This document shows, one piece after another, positions 22,140 through 33,420 of a stretch of DNA of 64,000 nt; the first letter of the stretch is position 1; every line of letters begins with the position of its first letter. The position numbers were made by a program, and so were the translations under genes. The notes below the pieces were generated by a model. It was not told the origin of the DNA and made no database searches. It worked only from the letters and a program-made list of their open reading frames with translations. Source of the DNA: Saxidomus purpurata (Eukaryota > Mollusca > Bivalvia > Venerida > Veneridae); assembly GCA_022818135.1 (NCBI GenBank), contig JAFMSR010000012.1, forward strand, positions 13,149,664-13,213,663. The letters run 5' to 3'.

Positions 22140-22822
22140 AATGCCAAGGTCACATATCCGTACGGTGTCCGTACGATTTATAAAATCGCACGATTCCACC
22201 AACTTTTAAAATCCGTACGGTCTCCGTACAATCGTAGCTTCTGGTCACATGCCTACGGGCCCCGTACGATCTTTTGGACCGTAGGATTTCCATACGGACA
22301 TCGCACACAAGCCGTGCGGTGCTCGCAAGGAGCTCGGACGTACCTTGTGTGATGCACGTGTGTTCATACGGCGCCTGTACGGTGTCCGCACGATGTCCTG
22401 GTTTTATACCACCTTCTATCGTCAATGATGTCATACGGAGTCCGTACGGCGAACGTAAGGCCCTGCGGGCCCCGTACGGACATCGCAAGTTCCCCGCCCG
22501 GTGTCCGTAGTATCGTACGGACATCGTACGTTGACCGTGCGACTACCCTGCGATAGTCGTGCGAGCACCGGCAAACTCTTACGGGACCCGTACGGGGCCC
22601 TTTCGAGCTGTTTTCACGACTTCGAAAATTTCTACGAGCTCTGCGACAGCTCGTGAGCTCGGTAAACATTCTCACCGAGTCCTCGAGTCCTCTACGAGTT
22701 CAAAAAATCCGTACGATGCTCGCAAGAGTCAACGATGTTCGTACGGACTCCTTGCGATTTTGCAAAATTTCGATTTAAAACCTACTCGTACGGGGCTCGT
22801 AGAGTTAATGTGACCAGGGTAT
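22140..22822. mobile_element. GC-rich CGTACG-studded element with inverted ends
   Basis: A sharply bounded GC-rich island stands in AT-rich DNA. It is packed with CGTACG, TCCGTACGG and related palindromes throughout. The edges read 'aaggtcacatatccgtacgg' at about 22146 and, in reverse complement from 22819, 'ctggtcacattaac' then 'tacgagccccgtacg', giving inverted termini around GGTCACAT. Overlapping open frames on both strands are a consequence of lost stop codons in GC-rich repeats and not genes. It is best read as a MITE built from many short palindromes; the superfamily is unknown and the target duplication is unclear. Confidence 0.7.
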
Positions 22823-23270
22823 AAGCTTCGCAGTGACGGCTAAATTATAAGATTAAATTGGCCATATTGTAAAGCTACATAGCGTCTCTTTATGATATAA
22901 TATTAAGAGATCTATACATATACGGTAAACTTTGTGAAAACTTTCTATTTAACATACTTCCGCATTTTTTATGATTCAGTTAACTCTATGTTATATATAT
23001 TTAAGTCCATGGCCGAATTTACGAATGATAATTTACGTGTTCAAAGTGTCATTGTTGCTCGCTTTCATGAGCCCAAATAAGGTTTACTTTAAACATACAA
23101 ACTTTGATCTGTTTTTGTTTAAACAGCAGCCTATTTGATTATGCAGAAGACATAATTTTATTCCAAGAGAGCAATCAACCAAAAAATAAGACAACAACAG
23201 CCTCCAAATAATTGGTAAAAACCATGGCAGTTATTTAGCCGGAATTTGATTAAAGACCTGTCAGTGAGTA
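22823..23270. other. Intergenic, no gene seen
   Basis: Nothing recognised. Confidence 0.4.
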
Positions 23271-23489
23271 TTATTGGTCAGTAAAAACTTCATTGTTTAT
23301 GTTCGTATAGCTCAACTCGTATTTTGAATAATATCCGCTACACTGTGCCATGGCAGACTTGACAGTAAGGTCTAAAGAATATATGTATTCCGCAATTTCC
23401 CGGTCTCCCGAATGAAAAAATCCTGCCCCATCGACCGGCCTTGATATTTTTCTCAAGGAATCCCGTAGCACACATAATGTTTGTTTAAC
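23271..23489 (-). CDS. Exon-like frame, unknown protein (C-terminal exon candidate)
   Basis: On the minus strand a consensus acceptor 'gaattttcag' (AG at 23491-23490) is followed at once by a frame that stays open for 72 codons to TAA at 23271-23273. It includes VKQTLCVLRDSLRKIS, RPVDGAGFFHSGDREIAEY and IYSLDLTVKSAMAQC. Composition is protein-like, and the frame is open exactly from the acceptor, which supports a terminal coding exon. No upstream exon could be joined with confidence; the broken frame at 23.78-24.07 kb on the same strand may belong to the same locus. Family not recognised. Confidence 0.45.
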   Translation of the reverse strand, partial: VKQTLCVLRDSLRKISRPVDGAGFFHSGDREIAEYIYSLDLTVKSAMAQCSGYYSKYELSYTNINNEVFTDQ

Positions 23490-23774
23490 CTGAAAATTCT
23501 TGAAAGGTAAAATTCACTAATTGAAAAGAAAGACTAAAATTAAAACTAGCATACACATTTAGTTAACGACAGGGACAATTTAAGTTAAGCTGTAAATAGG
23601 ACCATAATTTCTTAGATATAACTTTGAAAAATAAACCTGAATAAAAAACTAACTAAGACTTTACGATATTGAGAGTTACGGTTGCGCTGCATAAAAATAA
23701 TAAAAATGCGTATATACGAGTAAATGTCTGCCACTGTCTAGATCTGTATCGGCACTAAAGGACAAACTAAATTG

Positions 23775-24072
23775 AACATTCAGGACGTCATATGATCTGT
23801 AAAAAAGTAATCATAAAGACAAATGACATTTTTATTGGCACATCTGTCAAAGAAAACCAATTCTGTCTTCGTCATTCCCATATGCAGAGAGTCGGAGATG
23901 TTTGTTTCTCAATAATGTATTTGTAAGACATATGGCCCTTGTAGGTGTTATCGGATTGTACTGCTAAACTACTTGTGCACGTCGAAAATTGTATATTTAA
24001 ATAAGTAGTAATGTACCTTTCACTTATTACAGGAATAATATCAATAAGGTCATGCTCTAAAATTATATTCAT
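23775..24072 (-). pseudogene. Frameshifted exon relic, inverted copy of 14.3 kb
   Basis: A minus-strand frame starting at 24072 (MNIILEHDLIDIIPVISERY and on) is open to 23872. The sequence then matches the 14.3-kb block: a GNDEDRIGF segment and, in another frame, DRCANKNVI with DYFF. One extra T relative to the 14.3-kb copy shifts the frame between these two segments, and the DNA homology extends for about 150 bp. I read it as a decayed paralogous exon. Confidence 0.4.
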
Positions 24073-24419
24073 TCAACAATATTTTGCCCATACCAGCTAT
24101 ATAATGATACAAGTTACTTAAAAAAACTCCTTTGAATATTTTGTATTTCTACCATTGCCACTTTTAACATTGATAACAGTTAATACTATCGCATATGCCG
24201 ACTCTATAAAAATGACTGAAACATATTTGTCTCATAACGTAAGCTTACAAAAAAAATCCTGAATGTGTGTTTTAAAAGTAGCAAAACTGTCTCACACTTT
24301 GATGTATGACCTGTCTGTTTATTTAATTAGCCATCGTTTTTGAATTGTGAAATTTGTGAAATCCGAAATAAATTGCTCAAATATCTTTTTGTATATGAAT
24401 GCCCAACATTAAGGCGTTT

Positions 24420-24900
24420 TCGTAAAAAACGACTGCTTTAATTTAATCAGCAAGCTATCTTTACAAAGAGAAATCATTAAGCAAATTTGAAGCGTCTTCC
24501 TTGGTTGACGCAGTACTGTTCTTTTAATTTCCGGAACAACTCGATAGCAATAATAGTTTACAGGGATTATAAATAGGTCTACAGACTCTCCGTTTGATGG
24601 ATACTCATGTCAGTTTTCTTTTGCCAAAGAAATTCTCGCTATTGATATTCTGGATAACGAAACTCTAGAAAATACTTCGGCAATTTTTGAGTTTTTCATA
24701 GAGAAAACAAACAGAAGATAAAGAAATCAAGACAAGAATACAAGCTATGTACAAATGTTCAACCGGAAAGAAGAAAAAAATCTCTTTTCTCAGAAAATCT
24801 CATTTTTGTGATGTCCCTATTAACTGTCTACATGCCCAAGCCAAAGAACCCAAAGAGTTGTTTGAGATGACCCAGTTAAGCATTTTATACGGAATATGAA
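24420..24900 (-). repeat. Inverted duplicated block, partner at 47.25-47.8 kb
   Basis: In reverse complement, 'tgtaaactattattgctatc' followed by 'gagttgttccggaaattaaa' and later 'tgatttctctttgtaaag' match the plus strand at 47.63-47.75 kb almost base for base. The homology continues on the other side through 'gtcagttttctttt' and 'aactgtctacatg'. In both copies the reading PVNYYCYRVVPEIK is open, hinting at a former exon. Confidence 0.7.
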
Positions 24901-26987
24901 TCTTGACTAAATCATTTAAACTCAATCAAATTCTCATAACGTAATTCATGAAAAAGTTGAAGTTACCCAAAACAAACATGGACAACATACTCATATGAAT
25001 ATGACCGTAGTGGGAAATCGGTTTAAACGGCGAACCCTCACCCCATACCTTTCAAAATGATTATAACTCCTCTAGATGTTAAGAACTTTATAGACAAATT
25101 AGATATACATAAATCAACAGGTCTTGATGGAATTGGTCCAAAAATATTAAAACATTGTGGAGTACAATCACTCCATATATAACATCGATAATAAACAATA
25201 GTATTGCGTCAGGGATTTTCCTGACTCATTAAAAGAAGCACGTGTAATACCAATTTTTAAGTCTGGCGATAGGGAAACCCAAGCAATTACCGCCCGATTT
25301 CTATATTGCCTACTATATCAAAATGTTTGAGAGACACATTGCAAAACCAATTACATCATTTTTTCATAAATACTAATATTTTCACAGAACTCAGTCTGGG
25401 TTTAGAAAAGGTCATTCGTGTAATACAGCTCTTTTAAGACTTATCGATGCATGGTTGAAAGATATAGACAGTGGAAAAATGGTTGGCTCTGTGTTTTTGG
25501 ATCTCAAAAAAGCCTTTGACTTAGTTGACCATCAAATTCTATTATATAAACTACAGTTGTATAAATTCACGGAAAGATCTTTGAAGCTTTTTGCATCATA
25601 CCTTTCTGGTCGAAAACAGATGATAAAGGTAGCAAATACACAATCGGACAAACTTTCAGTAGTATCTGGTGTGCCCCAGGGTTCCATTCTAGGCCCTCAT
25701 TATTTTTACTATATATCAATGATATTTCCTATGCATGTCCTAATACTAATATAGATTTGTTGCAGATGATTCTACATTGTACGAATCTGGTTTAGAATTA
25801 CATGACATTCAAACCAAGCTGCAAAATAATGTCAACTGTATCAATGAATGGTGTATCACGAATAATATGTCATTAAACCCAGCAAAAACCACTTGTATGC
25901 TAATAGGTTCTTCTTATAGGATAAAAAGAACTGGTAATTTACATCTTACAATAAAAAACAGTGTTATTGAAAACGTCACATGTCAAAAGATTTTAGGTTT
26001 ATAGTAGATAACACTGTAAGCTGGAAACAACAAATTGACTATGTTTGCAGAAAAATGAACTCAAAAATTTCATTACTAAAAGGAATACTAAACTATCTCA
26101 CGGATAAAAGAAAAGTATGTTTTACAACTCATATATATTGCCCATCATTGATTATGGATGCACTCTATGGGGCAAAAACAATAAATCCTACATAAACAAA
26201 GTATATGTACTGCAAAAGCGAGCGTGTAAAATTATGTTAAATAAACCAAAGAGAACATCGACAACAGAAGTATTTAAAGAGTTAAATTTTTAACATTTCA
26301 TGACAGGTGTAAATATCATGCAGCTGTACTGGTTTATAAAACCATGCATAATATGACACCAGACTATATGTATGAGATTGTTACTTTTTCTAATGAATCT
26401 AGGCGAAATACGCATAAACTCAGATCGATCACTAACATGGATCTTGTTTTACAATCAAGACCTAAGTCAAAATATTACAAAGATACGTTTTCTTTTTACA
26501 GTAAAAACATATGGAATGAAATACCTTTAGATATAAAATTTTCAGCAAACATAAAAATATTTAAAAGAAAATTACAAAAAATTCTTGTTGCATAACTTTA
26601 TTCTTCATGTTTAACTGAATGTTTACAAAAGAGGCGAAATTTGAAATGTTTGTGTTCTTTAGGACTTCGTAATTTTTCTTTATATAAGTATGAAATACAT
26701 GATGATTAATGTTATTGATATTGGATCATCATTATTATATACATGTTGATATTTTAACTACTGAATGCATGACTGACTAATTAATACGTATATTGTATTG
26801 CAGCATTACAGCAATTGCTCTAATAATTGAAGGATGTATTTTGAAGGTGTTAATAAATGATTAAATTATTTATGATATTTATATGTAAACAGAGTGACTG
26901 TTAAAATACCGTTTAATGAAAATATTACATACTTTTGCGTTTGTGTGATTGAGATCTGAGATCATGCGTGTGTATGAGAGAAGACTG

Positions 26988-26989
<2 letters not shown>

Positions 26990-27028
<39 letters not shown>
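26990..27028 (+). repeat. (GA)n microsatellite in LINE 3' UTR
   Basis: About 19 GA units, followed at 27060-27082 by a run of 23 T. Confidence 0.97.
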
Positions 27029-27033
<5 letters not shown>

Positions 27034-27162
27034 TAAAATTCTTGTTGTTTGTTGTTGTCTTTTTTTTTTTTTTTTTTTTTTAAGGCCATATGGAAAAAAG
27101 ATATGTTTCGATTTACATTGTAATTCTTTATATGTCTTATATGTTACCTTCATAAAATAAAG

Positions 27163-27165
<3 letters not shown>

Positions 27166-27193
<28 letters not shown>

Positions 27194-27195
27194 TG
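27166..27195 (+). repeat. (ATT)n tail of LINE
   Basis: About ten ATT units directly after 'cataaaataaagtttt'. It marks the 3' boundary of the retrotransposon. Confidence 0.92.
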
Positions 27196-27799
27196 GAAAT
27201 AATATCCGTCCCGTTTCCGTCTTCTCTTCAATGACGACGGACATAAAAAGGCCCACTACTAGTTATACTGGTGTGGTTATAAAACCCCAAAATTGGTATA
27301 TATTTCGTGTAAAATAGTTTAATTTCTGAACTGATTTGATACTGTAAATCATTGACAATAATTTATGTTCTAAATAAAACATTAACACAGATCAAGTTCA
27401 CAGCTGAGCACACATAAATACTGTCTATGACAAGCGTCAGAATATACCGCAACCCAGTCAGACGCCTAAAAACAAGAGGTCTTAAAATTATATCAATCTA
27501 GAGGGGACTTTCTAGCCACCATTTTGAACATTTAACATGTTTTTGAGACTATATTAGATAAATTTAAAAAAGTTTATATTAAGTATTTCATAATATGAGT
27601 TTTTTTTATGACAGTGATCATTTTGGCAGGTCAGGGTCTAGTTATCAATCTTGTCGCTGTAATACAACGAAGTATAGACACAGCTCTGTTATATTCGTAA
27701 TTCCCTAGAGCATGCATATCGACAAAATGTTTCATTTTTCCTACTGATACAACTGCACATTAAATATTCTTTATACTTTCTATTATACTTGATTTCATT

Positions 27800-29021
27800 C
27801 AAGGTTGCGTGATATCTTTCTCGGTTATCACACCATCACCCGGAACAAGTTTTGATATTGCATTCACCGGATCTGCGGGTAGTTTGTCTAGATTTATATC
27901 AGCGTTAGGAAGGAACTGATACCGATGAAAAGTGAATTGCAGGCAATAACTGGTATGAATTGTAAATCGTCACAACAGATCTGATTCTTGTTTGGTGTAA
28001 TTTGTCAGTGTTCACGTGCTGAGTGTTACATTAACAGATGGCAAACATTGATCTGAAATTGCATGAGTCCGATATTCACTTTTGCAAAACATTGTTTTAC
28101 TCCGTCTTTATGCAATATGTTCACTGTGGTTAGAGCAATTGCCCACCACTTTATCAATGCCGCAATGTTATTCAGTTTTAAATGAATGATGTCATCCGGG
28201 GCAAAACTGCAGTTATCATTGGCAAAACTTAAAAAAAGGAAAATGAAAAAAGTCGTATTTGTTATACGCTTTAGCCATAATACGAAAGACTTATGCAGCA
28301 TCATAAAATTTCGTCACACACAAACTGTACTTCTTTGCGTCTGTATAACCGAGATTCCTGTCAACTTGATGAAACTAATTGAATCATTTAAGACATTCTA
28401 TTCTTGAAATATAGAGGCATTAATGTTCTCAATAGCCTGGGCTTTAAAACCATCCTATTTAATAGCCAAACCTTATCTTAATATTTCAAATTGGGGAGTC
28501 CAAAATACGTAATGCTAATTAAGCATCCAAACATCTAGTTCTTTATAGAGAACAAAACAAAATTGCTAAAATATACTTTAGACTGATTTCGGCACGTATT
28601 GTATCTGAGAGTTATCACGAATATCGGTAACTGTACTTTAGTAAGGTAAAAATGTTTATTATTATAGTGTCACCCCTACTTAAAGGGCCATCCATTTCTG
28701 ATTATGAGTCACCTTCTTTTCCGACCACATTTACCTCCTGTAATACCAACCACCAGGACGGTAGGCATACAATAGCATAGTGTGCATTCTTCCTTCGAGT
28801 TATTCTAAATGATTAAGGGTTGCATCACACATGCTGTGTGCATTTTCTCTGCAAAATGCATCAGCAGCAACATTGCAACCGGATGGATTTAGCGTTTGCG
28901 TGTCCTTCTCAATATTCGTAGTTACATCGAACATTTATTGATGCAGGATGTACCGGATATACCGGATATGCGTGCATTATCTGCATTAAGGTCTGCTATG
29001 ACACTTTTACAAGCGAATTAA
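27800..29021 (+). pseudogene. Duplicated block, inverted third copy of 38.2-39.2 and 43.7-44.8 kb, with exon relics
   Basis: Two exon-like frames are kept. The first (27812-27919) encodes ITPSPGTSFDIAFTGSAG followed by a Phe/Leu-rich end and TGA. The second (28938-29021) encodes LMQDVPDIPDMRALSAL and ends at TAA. Both match minus-strand peptides in the other two copies: PSRTSIDVVFIGYPG and PSRTNIDVAFTGSPG for the first; MRDIPDIVALSAL and MRTIPDIRMLSAL for the second. Between them lies 'gtggtgggcaattgc', shared with 44.38 kb. Stops and shifts in every copy argue for decayed genes. The late 'VCVS.F.F..DIPD' pattern faintly recalls SEFIR-type domains (speculative). Confidence 0.5.
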
Positions 29022-29980
29022 GTTTGATAATTGTATTAAAACCTGTTGCTTTTGAATGTATATGAAATTGTTCAAGTACAAAAGTATGAGCTATTAAAAG
29101 GATCGAAAATGTGAAAACACAATAATAACAGGAAAAAACTCAATCATCAGACTAAATCAACGAAAACTGTGATGTAAAGCTTATATGGTAACGACAGTTT
29201 AACCAGTGGGTTACCAGTCCGACCGTGATGATTCCACATATTCTCCAAAGTAAAGGCACTTATGTTCCTAAGAAAGTGAACTCGACTATATAGTAGGCTT
29301 GTTCGATTTAGTGCTAAACCAAATTGCATGAACTAATTTTTAAATCAATGTGGATTAAAGTTCAGTATTTCCGGAAATGTATGGAGTCATGGCACATCGT
29401 TATCGATATCATTACATGTCACGTGGGTGTGTTTGTTTACACTGTTTCGTCTCTAAATTGAATTCAGGAAGTGTAGGGCTTTCTATGTTATTTACAGTCA
29501 ATTAAACCGACCTTTCCACGAACAACACAACTTTGTTGTGATATTTAATACATGTATAAGATTGATGAATTGAACTAGATACGACATTTTAGAATTTCTT
29601 AAAACAATGTAAGTTGCATATAATGAAAAGTTTTGTGTTAAAAATGGGTCACACATATTTAAGCAATGTCTCAAGCAATATACAATGTAAACGATTCTCA
29701 GGGCAGTTTAGAGTTTCGTTCGACCAAACCCTTATACACACTATTTTTACTAAAATGGTACAATAACATTGATATTTTTAAGGAAAGTGTTCCAATTTCG
29801 TTTGTGTATTAGATCTTGCATCTGTACGATAAATTCTTAAATTGTTAGTATTGTTCGAAATACCGGTATGTTTGCTACAAAATACGGGCTTAGTTTTTCC
29901 ATGTTGCTAGGTGTTGTTAGTAACATGTATACACATAAATTAGAAAAACCAGAATTCACCGTTCATGATCCTATTTAGCA
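29022..29980. other. Intergenic, no gene seen
   Basis: AT-rich; nothing supported. Confidence 0.4.
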
Positions 29981-30115
29981 GAAATAAACTATATTACCGG
30001 TGCATCTAAATCGGATCACGATTTTATCCGGGAATTAAATATGAAGGAATTTAATACAGATGTTTTATTACCAGAGGCAAATCCTAATTGGTCTGAAAAT
30101 ATAATTATTTGTGAT
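29981..30115 (+). CDS. Exon-like frame with splice signals, unknown protein (partial)
   Basis: After 'ctatttagcag' a frame is open for 45 codons, containing NYITGASKSDHDFIRELN and LLPEANPNWSENIIICD, up to 'gat|gtaagc' (30116), a good donor. It stays open to a TGA shortly after. A diverged copy at about 31.80-31.86 kb keeps SENIISCE but has a TGA where this copy has Trp. The segment with alternating hydrophobics around SKSDHDF..EL faintly resembles the start of TIR/SEFIR domains, but I would not assign it. It may be an internal exon of the amplified family. Confidence 0.35.
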
Positions 30116-30479
30116 GTAAGCGCAAAGATATTTCGTCTGCCTTGATCCTAAACTCATAAAATGATTCGTTAATAGCATATGAAGCTTGAACTATATATTC
30201 AGAACTAACTCTTGCATGGTGACGCTGTAAAGGTTAGTGTAATATTAGCAATGTGCCAACAAAAATGTGACAATGTTTGACGAAGACTTCAAAATGGTTC
30301 AAAGTCCTCAAGTGTGTTGCGCATTGTTATGTATAGCATCGATAATATGCATACCCGACTGTGCGTAAAATTTAAAACGGGAGTTTCGTAAAACATAGAT
30401 ATTCATTTAAAGCTTAGTTTGATCGTGCTTTTTCTGTCAAGCATATCATATCCTTGAATAACGACATAAAACATAGCAA

Positions 30480-31250
30480 TCCATTTAACGTATATATGCA
30501 GCAACAACAACAAGAAACACATTATTTACGTGGAGACAGGCTAAACCCCAGTCAAGGAAATTGTTCGATATCAATGCATTTACTTACTGTCTGACCAACC
30601 ATAGCATTCATGCGACAAGACCTATAATCTCGTCTGCTAACTTATAATCAAAAGTCGTTCTAGCAAATTAAATAACGGCTTGAGAGAATTGGTTCCTATA
30701 ACATCTGCAAAGACTGTATAATTAGAGGAGATTATTTCAGGACAGAAGGGTTTTGCTTTTTATCTTTCTGAGAAGCTTATCTCTCATTTCTATATGCCAC
30801 ATTGGATTTCTAAAAAAAACTTTTAGCTCTGTATGTTTGATCAAATATTTATATTTATAGTCGTTATTTGCCCTCTGTAACAGTTTAAGTTGAATTTATG
30901 TTATCTTGAATCATGGCATATGCATGACTGGGATTTTCTACATTTCATAAAAAACATTCGTAATGGTTGGCATTTATTTAGACCATAAAAGTGAAAACGA
31001 AACAAACAATGATTACTTTCTGTCCAACACCATTAGTCTGACATATTGTCTGCTGTCTGCTTATATTCCCATTATCCGGCATGAATAGAAAAGCATATCC
31101 CATCTACGCAGGTACGCATATGTGTCATGTGCCAGTGACATCATTCTGTCACTTTTGACATAGAACCATCATACAAATGTACATGTATATGCATTTGACA
31201 CTATTTTGTACTTCGGAATACATTTTAATCTTAATTATTGGTCTAACTGT
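30480..31250 (+). repeat. Duplicated block, copy 2 (about 1.9-kb direct repeat with 32.45 kb)
   Basis: It shares with 32.44-33.4 kb, in order, 'acaagaaacaca', 'attgttcgatatcaa.gcatt', 'gtctgacc.acca', 'gcgacaag.cctataatc', 'gttctagcaaattaaataac' and 'tctgcaaagact', then 'cattagtctgacatattg'. The offset is about 1955 bp, rising to 2180 bp after the SINE that interrupts the downstream copy. Confidence 0.75.
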
Positions 31251-31739
31251 CCGGTCTAAAGACAGTTTGTTTCACAGACCTTACCAGACAGCATCTTATT
31301 TATTAAGGATATAAAAGCAATTAGGATGTTAAAATGCCTGGGGTAAGGGTCACTAGGAATGGATTATGAATATCGTTTTTAAATCAATTTAGGTTGGTAT
31401 GGTTTACTTATTATGACTTGATATTGTAAACGTTTTAGACTAACTTTAGGTTATTTATCTTTTCTGTGAGTAACAGATACAACGATGTAATAATACCTTG
31501 AGCAGCCAATTAACCCTCATAAGAAGCCAAAATAGAACAACGAGCAAAGCAAAAGCAAACAACAAGCAATACCAAACAAGACACACTCGAAAAAATCAGA
31601 AGCATGCAAACATTTCTTCGATATATTGTTAGGGGAACAGTGCTATTTCTCAGTCATCAAATCTCAATGCATATATGTACATTCAAGCAAGAACATAAAC
31701 ACGCAGGATATAGTTGCTCATTTAATAGAATTTAATAAC

Positions 31740-33420
31740 GTATTATATCCAAATAAGATCAAACTCTTCGCCAAAAGAAGAAATTATACCAGAATTAGTG
31801 AAAAAAGGGTGAAATTCTCAGAGAAAACTTCTAATTGATCTGAAAACATAATTAGCTGTGAAATAATTCGCGACCATGATTCGTTTTCATTGATCTCGAT
31901 CTAAAAAGTCTAACAAAACACTTCCGTTAAAAGCATGGGAAATTTCAGAGAACCAAAATCGATTCATTGATTACCTAAATGCCTCTGAAGACTTTCGGGC
32001 TCTATGAGGATGCTAGCAAAATGAAGAAGACGTGACAAAATATCTTTAAGCTATGGAGAGGACCATATTTTCAATCTTGTTTAGTCAAATTTTAATCACC
32101 CAAAGCACCTTTATCCGGAACCAATGTTATCAAATTGACTAGCAAGTTTGTTGAAGATATTGTGTCAACAAACCTTGTGAGCTAAATATTAATTGAACTA
32201 CTGGTGTTAAAATGGAAGAAGTCCAAAAATAATGTTGCTTTACCTGAAGAAAACTGGATCAAATGTATCAAAGTATGGGATGGATTAATTTTAAAGTCAT
32301 GTTTTACCATGAAAGGACCTTAATAAGTTGAGTGTGATAAATGACGTCAACCAAAGTAAGACATTTTCAACATCAAGGGGCTACCGTGTTAACTAGACTT
32401 GAGTCCAATCAAGTATGCACATCAATGAAGAATTAAGTCAAGCCAACTACTTATTGTAACATATGAAACAATAACAAGAAATACACTATCCATTCGATCT
32501 TTACATCAGGCTGAAACCCAATCAAAATTGTTCGATATCAAAGCATTCGCTGCCTGTCTGACCTACCATGCCATTTAAGCGACAAGGCCTATAATCCCAC
32601 GCATTAAACTATAATAAAAAAGCCGTTCTAGCAGATTAAATAACGTCTTGAGAGAAATAGTTCCTGTTACATTTGCAAGGACTACATTGTTAAGAGAGAT
32701 TACATTTGTGGAGCCGCCGTGGCGCAATGGTAGTACGTTCGCCTCAGGATCAAAGGGTCCCGGGTTCGATCCCTACCATCGCCATGTCGGTAGTGTTCTT
32801 AGGCAAGACACAAATAATTCCACATTGCCTCCCTCTCTTCGAGGTTTATTCCATCTGGAATGAGTCTCGAGAGCGATTAATATTAGTTGTAAGAACTTGT
32901 TTCGCAATCGAGTATAAACTAAGAGAGAACTTATTTTGTTCTATCTCTCTGCAAAATCTCTATATCAGTGCTCTGCACCTTTTTGGATTTGAAATCGTTT
33001 TGTATAATTGTACGGAAGGACTTTTAGAATCATATTTGGAAATTCGCTTTAACAACTTGAAATGAACAACTTCAGTTGTATTCTTAGATCATTGACGTAT
33101 ATTTCTTCGGTTAACTTACTAGTATTTCGTTATCTTATAAAGTATCAGAAGGCTTGGCATGATTGTAAGTTTAATTATTTAGTCCATATTCAGGAAAACA
33201 AACAATTAGTCTGAAATAGTGTTTGACTACATTCCAAGTATTTGATATATACAATGTACATGTATATAGAACAGCGTTCTACGACTAAACTACGCAAGTA
33301 TACATGTATATATATTGTGTTTGTGCCACTAGCATTACTTTATTTGAACATCCGTCATACATAAATATACTTACATTGTGCTCTATTATTATGCAGTCCG
33401 GGTAAAGAAAGACATTAGCT
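31740..33420 (+). repeat. Duplicated block, copy 3, interrupted by a SINE
   Basis: The downstream partner of 30.0-31.25 kb and related to 21.24-21.83 kb. It starts with the exon relic at about 31.80-31.86 kb, has the 'gttcgatatcaaagcattcg' segment at 32.53 kb, and after the SINE at 32.70-32.92 kb resumes with 'agtccatattcaggaaaaca' at about 33181. Confidence 0.7.
32706..32915 (+). mobile_element. tRNA-headed SINE, copy 2
   Basis: A-box 'tggcgcaatgg' (32720-32730) and B-box 'gggttcgatcc' (32762-32772) have tRNA-like spacing. The body 'cttaggcaagacacaaataa', 'tcgaggtttattccat', 'gagtctcgagagcgattaat' and 'gtaagaacttgtttcgcaat' matches the 21-kb copy. The acceptor-stem ends do not pair, so it is not a tRNA gene. 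It interrupts the third duplicated block, so it was inserted after that duplication. Confidence 0.85.

Larger units (their letters stand above)
25060..27195 (+). mobile_element. Non-LTR retrotransposon (CR1/L2/Jockey-group), 5'-truncated, broken
   Basis: The element retains a reverse transcriptase and the ORF2 C-terminus, in several frames. In order: LDIHKSTGLDGIGPKIL (about 25.1 kb), RVIPIFKSGD, QSGFRKGHSCNTALL, the core GSVFLDLKKAFDLVDHQIL (about 25.48 kb), GVPQGSILGP (about 25.67 kb), a VADD catalytic motif (25759-25770), then MSLNPAKTTC and the C-terminal SKNIWNEIPLDI (about 26.5 kb). Many frameshifts and stops separate these, and there is no endonuclease, so it cannot encode a working protein. 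The last 600 bp hold a 3' UTR with a (GA)n tract, a T-run, 'aataaagttttatt' and an (ATT)n tail, as in CR1/L2-group elements. A second copy lies at 19.84-20.5 kb. Confidence 0.9.

Noticed and set aside
22150..22813. Overlapping 80-124-codon frames on both strands in the GC-rich island
   Set aside because: Explained by low stop-codon density in CGTACG-rich palindromic DNA; no domain and no consistent frame.
32706..32780. Functional tRNA gene
   Set aside because: A- and B-boxes are good, but acceptor ends do not pair and a SINE body shared with 21 kb follows.
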